Shown piece after piece: positions 27,452 through 35,620 of a stretch of DNA of 64,000 bases. Numbering within the stretch: position 1 is the first letter of the stretch; every line of letters begins with the position of its first letter. The translations under genes were made by a program, and so were the position numbers. A model generated the notes under the pieces. The model was not told the DNA's origin. It worked only from the letters and a program-made list of their open reading frames with translations, and made no database searches. Origin of the DNA: Maribacter polysiphoniae (lineage in GTDB: Bacteria > Bacteroidota > Bacteroidia > Flavobacteriales > Flavobacteriaceae); NCBI RefSeq assembly GCF_003148665.1, contig NZ_QGGQ01000003.1, forward strand, positions 124,001 through 188,000. Reading direction: 5' to 3'.

Positions 27452-28666
27452 ATGAGCAAGAGTTTGGAAGCACTTACGATTCAACAAGCGAGAAAATTGG
27501 TGTTACTGTCCCAAAGGGTCCCGCCGATAAAACACCAAGGGAATGCCTTGGAAGCAACCTTAAATGCCATTGAGCATCTTGGGTATATACAGATCGACAC
27601 AATATCGGCCGTTCAACGGGCACACCACCATACCCTGTATAGTCGGAACCCTCGATATAAAACGACCCACCTTGAAACGTTGATGGGTCAAAAACGGATT
27701 TTCGAATATTGGTCCCATGCGGCGGCCTATTTACCCATGAAGGATTTCCGTTTTAGCTTGCCAAGAAAACAGGCTATTGCAACAGGTAAAGAGAACCATT
27801 GGTATAAGCGTAACGAACGGTTAATGCAGTCGGTACTTCGTAGAATAACTGACGAAGGACCTTTGATGGCCAGGGATTTTAATCATAAAGGTAATAAATT
27901 AGGGGCTTGGGAGACTAAATCGGCCAAACAGGCCTTAGAGAACCTGTATATGCAAGGTGAGCTTATGGTTTCATCCAGAAATAATTTTCATAAAATCTAT
28001 GACCTGACCGAACGGGTATTGCCCGAACATGTGGATACTACCATGCCGGGAGAAGTAGAATATGCACGTTTTTTGATTACCCGATTTCTTGGGGCAAACG
28101 GTTTGGGACTAGCTTCTGAAATAGCCTATTTGTTAAAGAACACCAAGCAACAGGTGCGTCATACCTTGGAAGAAATGACCTTGAATGGGGAAGTACTCCA
28201 AATTATGGTCAACAATACCGTTTACTATGCCTTAGCAACATCACTAGAGCTCTTGAACAGACCCTTGGGGCGAAGTAAACTCAAAATATTATCACCTTTC
28301 GATAATCTTCTTATTCAGCGTAAACGAACAAAGCAGCTGTTTGGTTTCGACTATTTACTCGAATGTTATGTGCCCGGCCCAAAACGAAAATTCGGATATT
28401 TCGTTCTTCCGATACTGTGGAAGGGTAGGTTAATGGCCCGTATGGATTGTAAGGCGGACAGGAAAAATTCCGTACTACATATCCATTCGATTTTCCTAGA
28501 GCCAGAACTTATTGATATAGAGGGTTTTGTAGCGGCATTTATTAAGGAATTGGCGGCATTTATGCAATTCAATGATTGTGAAACCATACAGCTTCACACC
28601 GTTAGTCCGACTAATTTAAAAACCATATTCCAAAAATCGATTGACCAAATGGTTTCTTTGGAGTAA
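27452..28666 (+). CDS. YcaQ/AlkX-like winged-helix DNA glycosylase
   Basis: 404-residue member of the HTH_42 (AlkZ/AlkX/YcaQ) superfamily, made of tandem winged helices. The catalytic loop reads GYIQIDTISAVQRAHHHTLYSR; Q47-I48-D49 fits the QxD motif that marks the YcaQ-like glycosylases, which unhook interstrand crosslinks and remove bulky alkyl adducts, while AlkZ proteins use QxQ. The later HAAAYLPM and LSPFDNLLIQRKRTKQLFGFDY segments are family-conserved. Cytoplasmic repair enzyme; adjacency to alginate genes looks incidental. Functional call rests on family knowledge. Confidence 0.85.
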   Translation: MSKSLEALTIQQARKLVLLSQRVPPIKHQGNALEATLNAIEHLGYIQIDTISAVQRAHHHTLYSRNPRYKTTHLETLMGQKRIFEYWSHAAAYLPMKDFRFSLPRKQAIATGKENHWYKRNERLMQSVLRRITDEGPLMARDFNHKGNKLGAWETKSAKQALENLYMQGELMVSSRNNFHKIYDLTERVLPEHVDTTMPGEVEYARFLITRFLGANGLGLASEIAYLLKNTKQQVRHTLEEMTLNGEVLQIMVNNTVYYALATSLELLNRPLGRSKLKILSPFDNLLIQRKRTKQLFGFDYLLECYVPGPKRKFGYFVLPILWKGRLMARMDCKADRKNSVLHIHSIFLEPELIDIEGFVAAFIKELAAFMQFNDCETIQLHTVSPTNLKTIFQKSIDQMVSLE

Positions 28667-28736
28667 CTTGCTTTTTTAAGGGAGTACAAGGGATTTCCAA
28701 GAATGGATTATTGAATTATATACGCATACAAAAAGG

Positions 28737-29831
28737 ATGTTGGCAAGAAAAAGAAGCATTTTCGTATTAATGGGACTATGGGTCATTGCGGCTTGTTCGA
28801 GTACAGAGAAAGTCCAGGTTGTGGAGTACTCCCATTCAAAAATACAGTACGAAGGGAGGATCGATACGACAAAAAGTGGGGCTGCGGTATTGTATTGGTC
28901 AGGAACTTCGATAAAAATGAATTTTGAGGGGGAGTCAATCGCTGCGATCATGCAAGATGAAGAAGGGGATAATTATTTCAACGTGATCGTTGATAATGAG
29001 GAACCTTTTATTTTACGTCCCGATACGATTAAAAAGTCCTATCCTTTGGCATCCGGATTATCAAAAGGGAAACATACCATAGAGGTTTTTAAAAGAACCG
29101 AATGGGATCGGGGAAAGACCCTATTTTATGGTTTTAATATAGCAGGAAGTGCAACCGTACTGCCCAAACCCTTGCCTAAGAAAAGGAAAATCGAGTTTTA
29201 TGGGAATTCGATCACCGCGGGCAATGCCGTTGAGGATACCTCGGGTGCTGATTTATCAGATAGTACGTATACCAATAATTATCGTAGCTATGCACGATTA
29301 ACGGCTAAACATTTTGATGCGGAATATCGCTGCATATGCAGAAGTGGTATTGGGATTACCATCAGTTGGTTTCCATTGACAATGCCAGAACTTTACGATA
29401 GACTGGATCCCGAAGACCCGACGAGTACATGGGATTTTTCAAAATACACTCCCGATATTGTAGTAATCAATTTGATGCAGAACGATTCCTGGTTGGTAGG
29501 GATGCCTGATCATGCGGAATTCAAGGCTAAATTTGGTACCCAACCGCCCACCGAGGAGTTTATAGTGGATGCGTATGCACAATTTGTACGTAACATCCGA
29601 AAAGAGTACCCCAAGGCACATATTGTTTGTATGCTGGGTAATATGGATGTTACCGATAAAGGCTCTAAATGGCCAGGGTATGTTGAACGGGCTGTTGGGG
29701 CGATAAATGATCCGAAGATATATACCCATTTTGTACCGTACAAAAACACGCCAGGGCATCCGAATATAGCCGAACAGAAAGAATTATCCCAAAGCCTGAT
29801 TCAATTTATTGAAGGACATATAGCTTGGTAA
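28737..29831 (+). CDS. SGNH/GDSL hydrolase, CE2-like acetyl esterase lipoprotein
   Basis: 364-residue lipoprotein (signal ending VIAAC, about residue 20) with a jelly-roll N-terminal domain (residues 30-145) and a C-terminal SGNH domain, the layout of carbohydrate esterase family 2. Block I is EFYGNSITAGNAVED with the Ser nucleophile; block III NLMQNDSW; the late NTPGHPNIAEQKELSQ carries the catalytic His. CE2 enzymes remove acetyl groups from polysaccharides. Given the alginate lyases close by, deacetylation of bacterial (acetylated) alginate or another glycan is plausible but unproven. Confidence 0.85.
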   Translation: MLARKRSIFVLMGLWVIAACSSTEKVQVVEYSHSKIQYEGRIDTTKSGAAVLYWSGTSIKMNFEGESIAAIMQDEEGDNYFNVIVDNEEPFILRPDTIKKSYPLASGLSKGKHTIEVFKRTEWDRGKTLFYGFNIAGSATVLPKPLPKKRKIEFYGNSITAGNAVEDTSGADLSDSTYTNNYRSYARLTAKHFDAEYRCICRSGIGITISWFPLTMPELYDRLDPEDPTSTWDFSKYTPDIVVINLMQNDSWLVGMPDHAEFKAKFGTQPPTEEFIVDAYAQFVRNIRKEYPKAHIVCMLGNMDVTDKGSKWPGYVERAVGAINDPKIYTHFVPYKNTPGHPNIAEQKELSQSLIQFIEGHIAW

Positions 29832-29885
29832 GTACGGCGAAAAAAAGAAGTTGCTTGTCTCTTCGCGTAATGTGAATGTAACGAT

Positions 29886-30206
29886 TCAGGAATTCTCAAT
29901 ACTTTTTTCGAAAAGGATTCCGCCTTTGTACATTCCTTTTAGAACAGGGTGGATTTCCCTGCCCAGGGCCGTTAGACTATATTCAACACGTGGAGGAACC
30001 TCGGGATAAGCTTTTCGGTCTATTAAACCATCCTCTTCCAATTCCTTAAGTTGTTTGGTAAGCATTCGTTCACTAATATCGGTCAACAATTTGGCCAATT
30101 CATTATACCTTTTGTTGCCTTGAAAAAGGTGAAGAATAATGGTAGCTTTTCTTTTTCCTTTAACCACATTTACAAACGTATCGATCGGGCAATAACTTTT
30201 TTTCAT
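29886..30206 (-). CDS. HxlR-family transcriptional regulator
   Basis: 106-residue MarR-like winged-helix regulator of the HxlR type: Cys6 near the N-terminus (KKSYCPIDTFVNVVKGKRKATIILHLF), the recognition region LAKLLTDISERMLTKQLKELEEDGLIDRKAYPEVPPRVEYSLTALG, and a short dimer helix. The lone conserved Cys often senses electrophiles or redox change in this family. It is divergent from the AcuI/YhdH-type reductase gene over a 137-base gap, a common arrangement for self-regulated reductases. Confidence 0.9.
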   Translation of the reverse strand: MKKSYCPIDTFVNVVKGKRKATIILHLFQGNKRYNELAKLLTDISERMLTKQLKELEEDGLIDRKAYPEVPPRVEYSLTALGREIHPVLKGMYKGGILFEKSIENS

Positions 30207-30343
30207 TTTTTTTCTGTCTTCAAAGCGTTGAAAATGTTCAATTCGGAACTAAATGTTCGTAAGTGTATAATTTGTAAGTTGTTGATAATTAATGCTTTTA
30301 TGTTGATATTTGCCAAATATAAGGGTTTTTAAATATACTAAAG

Positions 30344-31345
30344 ATGAAGCTAAACACCATTGCGTTCAAAGCGTTTGTAGTTGAAGAGAAAGATGGAGCC
30401 TATGTAAGGGAAATAAAAATGAGGACAGTAAATGATTTGCCAGAAGGGGATGTGTTGATAAAAGTACATTATTCTGCCCTTAATTATAAAGATGCCTTGT
30501 CGGCTAGTGGTAACAAAGGGGTGACGAGAAACTATCCGCATACACCTGGCGTAGATGCGGTAGGTACCGTGGTAGCCTCGAATTCCGAAACATTTAGGCC
30601 AGACGATAAGGTAATCGTAACCAGTTATGATTTGGGAATGAATACCGATGGCGGTTTTGGGGAATATATTAGAGTGCCGAAAGATTGGGTGGTTAAACTA
30701 CCGGAAAATTTGGACATGAAAGAGGCGATGATTATTGGTACGGCGGGTTTGACTGCGGGAATGTCAGTTTTAAGACTTTCACAATTGACCAAACCGGAAG
30801 ATGGTAAAATCGTTGTTTCAGGAGCGACGGGTGGGGTTGGAGCTTTAAGTGTATCAATTTTAAGCAAATTGGGATATACGGTTGTAGCGATTACCGGAAA
30901 GGAATCGGAACGTGATTACCTCCATAAATTAGGGGCCAAAGAAATACTATTGCGTGGCGAAATTGAGAATTTTGATAAAAAACCATTGTTGAGACCTTTG
31001 TTTGCCGGGGGTGTAGATACGGTGGGGGGCGTAATTTTAGAGAACATAATCAAAGCGACCCAGCCGATGGGCGTGGTTACTGCCTGTGGTAATGTTGCTT
31101 CGCCAAAGCTTGAATTGACGGTATTCCCTTTTATTTTAAGAGGGGTGACTTTAATTGGGATAGATTCTCAGGATTATCCAATGGCTTACCGGGAACAAGT
31201 GTGGAAAAAACTTTCCAAGGATTGGAAACCCGAAACATTGGGGGATACCTGCACTGTAATAACATTGAAAGAATTGGATGAAAAGATCGACCTAATGCTT
31301 GCTGGAAAATTAAAGGGAAGAACGGTGATTGATATGGGGGTGTAA
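30344..31345 (+). CDS. acuI: YhdH/AcuI-family NADPH-dependent quinone oxidoreductase (acryloyl-CoA reductase-like)
   Basis: 333-residue medium-chain reductase without the zinc ligands of alcohol dehydrogenases. YhdH marks are LNYKDALSASGNKGVTRNYPHTPGVDAVG near the N-terminus, and a Rossmann motif VSGATGGVGALSVSILSKLGY with NADPH-type GKESERDYL following. AcuI enzymes reduce acryloyl-CoA to propionyl-CoA, used by marine bacteria to detoxify acrylate from DMSP. The start at 30344 gives the normal N-terminus with a few extra residues. Probably controlled by the divergent HxlR protein. Substrate inferred from family. Confidence 0.85.
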   Translation: MKLNTIAFKAFVVEEKDGAYVREIKMRTVNDLPEGDVLIKVHYSALNYKDALSASGNKGVTRNYPHTPGVDAVGTVVASNSETFRPDDKVIVTSYDLGMNTDGGFGEYIRVPKDWVVKLPENLDMKEAMIIGTAGLTAGMSVLRLSQLTKPEDGKIVVSGATGGVGALSVSILSKLGYTVVAITGKESERDYLHKLGAKEILLRGEIENFDKKPLLRPLFAGGVDTVGGVILENIIKATQPMGVVTACGNVASPKLELTVFPFILRGVTLIGIDSQDYPMAYREQVWKKLSKDWKPETLGDTCTVITLKELDEKIDLMLAGKLKGRTVIDMGV

Positions 31346-31427
31346 ATGGGCAGTCTTGTAAGAGGCATATGAAGAAGATCTAGGAGTTAGCCCCCATTTT
31401 TTTTAAGAAGCACTTAGGTAAATAACA

Positions 31428-31460
31428 AAAAAAGCAAGAACAATCTGTTCTTGCTTTTTT
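31428..31460. terminator. bidirectional rho-independent terminator
   Basis: AAAAAAGCAAGAACA (31428-31442) pairs perfectly with TGTTCTTGCTTTTTT (31446-31460) between the convergent reductase and dps genes, with A/T runs on both sides. Confidence 0.88.
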
Positions 31461-31481
31461 TTATGGATGATTTTCGATGTA

Positions 31482-31958
31482 TTAACTTAAGAATGACTCG
31501 AGCATCCAAATGTGTTTCTCTTGATTCGAAATGAAATCGCTCACCAAATTGGCAGTGGCCTCATCGGAACTTTCACCGGCTTTTTCCAAAATTTCCCGCT
31601 CTTTTCGTAATAGGAATTTCAAATTCCCCAAAACTAAGGCTACACCTTCTTCGCCCTTGGATACATGCTTTGCAACTTCAAGGGTTTTGTTGGACAAATA
31701 ATCTTCATAGGTATGTAAGGGACTTGAGCCAATGGCCAAAATACGTTCTGCGATTTCATCGATCATCTCGTCAGCCTCATTGTACAATTCCTCATATTTT
31801 TCATGTAATAAGAAGAAGTTTCTTCCTTTTATGTTCCAATGCAATCCCCTCAGATTCATATTGTAGATTTGTGCATCGGATAAGAGTGCATTGAGGTCTT
31901 TGGTTATTGTAGTTTTATAATCCTGTGTTTTTACTGTTGTTACTTCCAAGGTTTCCAT
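31482..31958 (-). CDS. dps: Dps-family ferritin-like DNA-protecting protein
   Basis: 158-residue Dps protein that oxidises and stores iron and protects DNA. The ferroxidase centre is shared between subunits; the first half appears as NMNLRGLHWNIKGRNFFLLHEKYEELYNEADEMIDEIAER, with His, Asp and Glu in the expected places. ATG 31958 was chosen because it gives the usual short N-terminus before the first helix; an upstream in-frame start at 32000 would precede a less conserved extension. Monocistronic and followed by a shared terminator. Usually induced by stress or starvation. Confidence 0.93.
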   Translation of the reverse strand: METLEVTTVKTQDYKTTITKDLNALLSDAQIYNMNLRGLHWNIKGRNFFLLHEKYEELYNEADEMIDEIAERILAIGSSPLHTYEDYLSNKTLEVAKHVSKGEEGVALVLGNLKFLLRKEREILEKAGESSDEATANLVSDFISNQEKHIWMLESFLS

Positions 31959-32199
31959 ATGTTTATGTTTTATGGGTGTAAAGGTACTTCCAGGCCTCAT
32001 GCTTAAGTGTAACCTTGGTTACCTAGGTCATCATTATTGGTTATTTGTGTATTTGTAAAATCTATGTGAATAAGAAATAGTATAATCTATTTCTATTCAT
32101 CCTCTTTTCTGTTATGTTCCCAATTTCATTCTAATAAGTTAACTTTAAAGGATTGGAATAGGTCGGTCATCATAATAACAATACCTAAATTTTTATACC

Positions 32200-33735
32200 A
32201 TGAAAAAGTTTCTTTATCTCTTTATTTTCTCTTTCTTTATTTCGATAGGTATTCAAGGACAGGAAAAAAAGCAAGTAGATCTTAAGGCCCTTGATAACTA
32301 TTTTGCCAAAATGGTTAAGGATTGGGATGTGCCAGGAGCGTCAATAGGTATTGTAAAGGATGGGAAACTTGTTTTTACGGGAAACTATGGTGTTTTGGAA
32401 AAAGGGAAGAAAGGAAAGCCCAATGCCCAGACCCTATATGCCATTGCTTCCAACTCCAAGGCATTTACCTCGGCCATTATAGGGATGTTGGTACAGGAAG
32501 GTAAATTGGATTGGAATGATAAGGTAAAGAAGTACTTGCCTTATTTTGCCATGTACGATCCATGGGTGAGCGAACATATTACCATTCGGGATATTCTAAG
32601 CCATCGTGTGGGTTTGGGTACTTTCAGTGGCGATAATATTTGGTATAAGTCGAATTTTACGGCCAAGGAAATCATAGAACGGATCCAATATGTGCCACAG
32701 GCCTACGAATTTAGGTCTGGTTATGGGTATTCCAACCTAATGTATATTACGGCTGGCGAAATCATTAAGACCATAACGGGTAAAAGTTGGGGGGAAAATG
32801 TGAAAGAACGCATTTTAGAACCCCTAGGGATGGATCGTAGCATCTATTCCTTGAAAGATCTGGATAGTAAGGGCAACTATGCCCAACCACATGCCAGAAA
32901 GAATGATGAGAATTATGTGATTCCTTGGGTAGATTGGGAAAATGTGGGGGCTACGGGTGGACTCATTTCCAGCGTTGGGGATATTTCAAAATGGATGATC
33001 TTTAATTTGAACAATGGTGTTCACAACGGCGATACCCTTTTGACCAAGGCTACCCGGAATATGGTGTGGACACCCCACAACAATTTTAAGGTGGACCATA
33101 CTGCCGATAACGACTTCGATAGGCATTTTAGTGGTTACGGACTGGGATGGGGCCTTAGTGATTATCATGGGAGAATGCGGGTAGGTCATACCGGGGGATA
33201 TGATGGATTTATCACTGCCATTAATTTGATTCCTGATGAAAATTTGGGCGTGGTTGTATTGACGAACGGAGTGAAAAGTCCGATCATGGCGGCATCCTAT
33301 TATGCCTTGGATACCTTTTTAGGTATCGAAAATGGCAAAGATTGGTCTGCCGATTTGCTGGAAAGAACCAATAAGCATGCAGCCTCCGATACCCGTATTG
33401 CCGACCGAAAGTCAAAAAGGGTCCTTGGTACCAAACCTTCCGTAGCGTTAGATAAAATGGTAGGGGATTACACTTCTGATTTATGTGGCAAGATCAGTAT
33501 TGGGGAAAACAATGGGGAATTGAGATTGGTGTTTGATAATCATCCCTTATTGTCCGCAAAACTCACCCATTGGCATTATGATGTCTGGGAAATACATTGG
33601 GACCACCCACAGGCATGGTTTGGTTTTGGTACCATCAAATTGAGGACCGACAATAACTTAAAGGTACTCGGTTTTGATTTTGACGTACCGAATGATGATT
33701 TCTTTTTTGAGGAATTAAAACCTTATAAGCGATAA
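32200..33735 (+). CDS. class C beta-lactamase-like serine hydrolase
   Basis: 511-residue exported protein (signal MKKFLYLFIFSFFISIGIQGQ) with a penicillin-binding-like domain over residues 30-390: S84-N-S-K87 (SxxK), the Y-S-N motif in GYGYSNLMY, and HTG in GHTGGYDGF. The C-terminal part (about 400-511) resembles the DUF3471 lipocalin-like add-on of many Bacteroidota members. Family members include esterases, D-aminopeptidases and few true beta-lactamases, so resistance should not be assumed. Periplasmic. Confidence 0.87.
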   Translation: MKKFLYLFIFSFFISIGIQGQEKKQVDLKALDNYFAKMVKDWDVPGASIGIVKDGKLVFTGNYGVLEKGKKGKPNAQTLYAIASNSKAFTSAIIGMLVQEGKLDWNDKVKKYLPYFAMYDPWVSEHITIRDILSHRVGLGTFSGDNIWYKSNFTAKEIIERIQYVPQAYEFRSGYGYSNLMYITAGEIIKTITGKSWGENVKERILEPLGMDRSIYSLKDLDSKGNYAQPHARKNDENYVIPWVDWENVGATGGLISSVGDISKWMIFNLNNGVHNGDTLLTKATRNMVWTPHNNFKVDHTADNDFDRHFSGYGLGWGLSDYHGRMRVGHTGGYDGFITAINLIPDENLGVVVLTNGVKSPIMAASYYALDTFLGIENGKDWSADLLERTNKHAASDTRIADRKSKRVLGTKPSVALDKMVGDYTSDLCGKISIGENNGELRLVFDNHPLLSAKLTHWHYDVWEIHWDHPQAWFGFGTIKLRTDNNLKVLGFDFDVPNDDFFFEELKPYKR

Positions 33736-34018
33736 ACAGAAAGTTCATCCATACAATACTTCATGTTTTTACCATAGTCAAGATAGCTAGGATTGTGGAC
33801 AAAGCTCTAAAGGGTTCTTGCATTCCTAAAGAGACAAGCTCCCACATATCAAGGGTGACCCCTGTTTATCAATAGGGTAATGTTTTGGTGCTGTTGGTGG
33901 AACCAACCCCTGTTTCCAAAATCAATACTGACCATGCCACCGGTTCCATGGTTTTTTAAAATGCCATACACCCATGGGGGAAAATAGGAATGCAATAATA
34001 TTTTAATTTTTTAGTATT

Positions 34019-34034
34019 ATGAGAATATTCTCAT
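34019..34034. promoter_or_regulatory. 16-bp palindromic operator of the DUF134/MinD block
   Basis: ATGAGAATATTCTCAT is a perfect palindrome ending one base before the -7-like box TACTTTTG, so it would sit between the -33 and -7 elements, a classic repression site. The first gene of the block encodes a DNA-binding DUF134 protein that could bind here; this is inference. Confidence 0.55.
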
Positions 34035-34042
34035 TACTTTTG
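34035..34042 (+). promoter_or_regulatory. -7-like promoter box of the DUF134/MinD block
   Basis: TACTTTTG matches the TAnnTTTG consensus exactly and lies 38 bases before the DUF134 start codon, leaving a short leader. Confidence 0.55.
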
Positions 34043-34080
34043 TTGTGTCAATAGTTCGAATCAATAATCCAATTGACTGT

Positions 34081-34485
34081 ATGTCTAGACCAAAAACATT
34101 GCGCAAAGTAGTCGCACCGCCCAATTTTAAAGGATATAAGCCTTATGGAACCCATGCGGGGACCAGGGATTCCGTGGAATTGTTATATGAGGAGTATGAA
34201 GCTATTAAACTGGCTGATTATGATTTGATGAATCACTTGGAAGCCTCTAAGCTCATGGGGATATCAAGGCCGACTTTTGCACGGATTTATGAAACGGCAA
34301 GAAGAAAGATTGCCAAGGCTTTTGTTGAGGCAATAGAAATCAAAACGGTTTACGGGGATGCGCTCTTGGATAAACATTGGTATGTCTGTGATGATTGTCA
34401 AACGCGGTTTACCATACCAAAGACCATAGAGGAACATCAATGCCCTTTGTGTAAATCCGAACAGATAGAACTTTTAAACACCTAG
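34081..34485 (+). CDS. DUF134 (UPF0251) helix-turn-helix protein
   Basis: 134-residue DNA-binding protein opening MSRPKTLRKVVAPPNFKGYKP, the standard UPF0251 start. YEEYEAIKLADYDLMNHLEASKLMGISRPTFARIYETARRKIAKAFVEA is the sigma-region-4-like HTH of that family. A C-terminal CxxC pair of pairs (CDDCQ and CPLCK) makes a rubredoxin-like metal knuckle. ATG 34081 follows family starts; the frame is open upstream to 34045. First gene of a nine-gene same-strand block; in anaerobes this family is regularly found with NifX-like and MinD-like genes. Probable regulator of the block. Confidence 0.88.
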   Translation: MSRPKTLRKVVAPPNFKGYKPYGTHAGTRDSVELLYEEYEAIKLADYDLMNHLEASKLMGISRPTFARIYETARRKIAKAFVEAIEIKTVYGDALLDKHWYVCDDCQTRFTIPKTIEEHQCPLCKSEQIELLNT

Positions 34486-34494
34486 TATTAGATT

Positions 34495-34812
34495 ATGAAA
34501 ACTGTAATAACATCTTCCGGAGAGAATAATTTGGCCCAATTCGACAAAAGATTTGGAAGGGCTGCTTGGTTTTGTGTTTTTGATGAAGAAACAAAAGAGA
34601 CCATTTTTATAAAAAACACAAATACCAATTCTAGCAATGGAGCGGGAACAAAGGCTGCGGAACAAATTGTGTCCATGAATGTCCAAAAAGTCATTTCCGG
34701 CGATTTTGGTCCTAAGGCCAAAGACCTTTTGGATAAGTTTAATGTGCAAATGGTCATTATCCAAGATAATGATGTAACCGTCCAAGGGATTATTGAAAAA
34801 TTAACAACGTAA
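34495..34812 (+). CDS. NifX/NifB-like dinitrogenase iron-molybdenum cofactor domain protein, copy 1
   Basis: 105-residue single-domain protein of the Nitro_FeMo-Co family (RNase-H-like fold), which binds metal-sulfur clusters in nif biogenesis and is widely encoded outside nitrogen fixers. The sequence follows the family pattern: MKTVITSSGENNLAQFDKRFGRA at the start, then ASNGAGTKAAEQIV-like helix and KVISGDFGPKAKDLL. Nine bases after the DUF134 stop. No nif structural genes are in the window, so nitrogen fixation is not implied; role presumably cluster carriage. Confidence 0.85.
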   Translation: MKTVITSSGENNLAQFDKRFGRAAWFCVFDEETKETIFIKNTNTNSSNGAGTKAAEQIVSMNVQKVISGDFGPKAKDLLDKFNVQMVIIQDNDVTVQGIIEKLTT

Positions 34813-34817
34813 AAACG

Positions 34818-35057
34818 ATGCCAGGATTAAATAGAAAAGGCCCACAGGGACAAGGTCCACGTACGGGCAAGGGATTAGGGAAATGCAATTCCAAAAACAG
34901 GAACAATGATGGCGACAATGTAGCCGAGGATGGCCTTGGTGCTTCAGGCAGGGGGCATGGACACGGTAGGGGACAAGGACAAGGACACGGAAGAGGAAAA
35001 GGTCAGGGCTGCGGATGCGGACAGCATAAAAGTAGTTCGGTCGACAATGAAGGGTAG
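34818..35057 (+). CDS. DUF5320-like Gly/His/Cys-rich small protein
   Basis: 79-residue protein beginning MPGLNRKGPQGQGPRTGKGLGKC, the recognisable GPxGxGPxTGxGxGxC head of DUF5320 proteins. The tail is a low-complexity run of GHGRGQGQGHGRGKGQ followed by CGCGQH, with three histidines and three cysteines in about 30 residues, suited to metal binding. Five bases behind copy 1 of the NifX-like gene and part of the same block; in anaerobes DUF5320 genes commonly flank NifX/MinD pairs. Function unknown. Confidence 0.8.
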   Translation: MPGLNRKGPQGQGPRTGKGLGKCNSKNRNNDGDNVAEDGLGASGRGHGHGRGQGQGHGRGKGQGCGCGQHKSSSVDNEG

Positions 35058-35159
35058 TTTCCTTTTATCCCTTAAAAAGTGAATACGGTGATATCAATCA
35101 CAATAAAATAAATCGATAAACCAAACCCCGAATACAATTTGGGGATTAAAATGTAAACA

Positions 35160-35525
35160 ATGAAAAAAATCGCAATACCAGTTGATGGGGAAGGAATGCT
35201 TGATGCTCATTTTGGGCATTGCAAGTTCTTTATGGTTTTTACCGAGGAAAATGGGCAGATTATTGCCCAAGACAGAATAATACCTCCACCCCACGAACCT
35301 GGGGTATTGCCTAAATGGCTTTCGGAAAAGGGTGTTACCGATATTATTACCGGAGGTATGGGGAAAATGGCCTTGGATTTATTCAATCAAAGAGGGGTAA
35401 ATACATTTGTCGGGGCACCACAAAAATCATCCTTCGATTTGGTACAGGGTTTTATGGGCAATACATTGAGCCTTACAGCCAATTATTGTAACCATGAACA
35501 CGAGGAAGGCTGTAGTGGTCACTGA
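35160..35525 (+). CDS. NifX/NifB-like dinitrogenase iron-molybdenum cofactor domain protein, copy 2
   Basis: 121-residue second Nitro_FeMo-Co protein: MKKIAIPVDGEGMLDAHFGHCKFF with the HFGHC metal-ligand type motif, and ITGGMGKMALDLFNQRGVNTFVGA, the family's conserved GGMG strand-helix. It ends in a histidine/cysteine tail CNHEHEEGCSGH likely to chelate metal. It differs from copy 1 in having the HxGHC motif, so the two are not simple duplicates and may carry different clusters. About 100 bases separate it from the DUF5320-like gene. Confidence 0.88.
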   Translation: MKKIAIPVDGEGMLDAHFGHCKFFMVFTEENGQIIAQDRIIPPPHEPGVLPKWLSEKGVTDIITGGMGKMALDLFNQRGVNTFVGAPQKSSFDLVQGFMGNTLSLTANYCNHEHEEGCSGH

Positions 35526-35620
35526 TCGTAAATACTACAACCCCAGAGCGTAACCACCAGGGATTTTCTTATGAATTCCCTGGTTTTTAAAAGAGATGAA
35601 CTTCCATAAGCATTTAAAGT

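Larger units (their letters stand above)
33736..34080 (+). other. 345-base intergenic region before the DUF134/MinD block
   Basis: No gene seen. The right end holds a 16-bp palindrome and a promoter-like box directly before the DUF134 gene (separate entries). The left part contains no clear terminator for the serine hydrolase. Confidence 0.6.

Noticed and set aside
32200-33735. antibiotic-resistance beta-lactamase
   Set aside because: The SxxK/YxN/HTG set is shared by esterases and peptidases; the DUF3471-like tail is typical of non-resistance members.
34495-35525. evidence for nitrogen fixation from NifX/NifB-like domains
   Set aside because: The domain family is common outside diazotrophs, and no nifHDK or nifEN-type gene is present.
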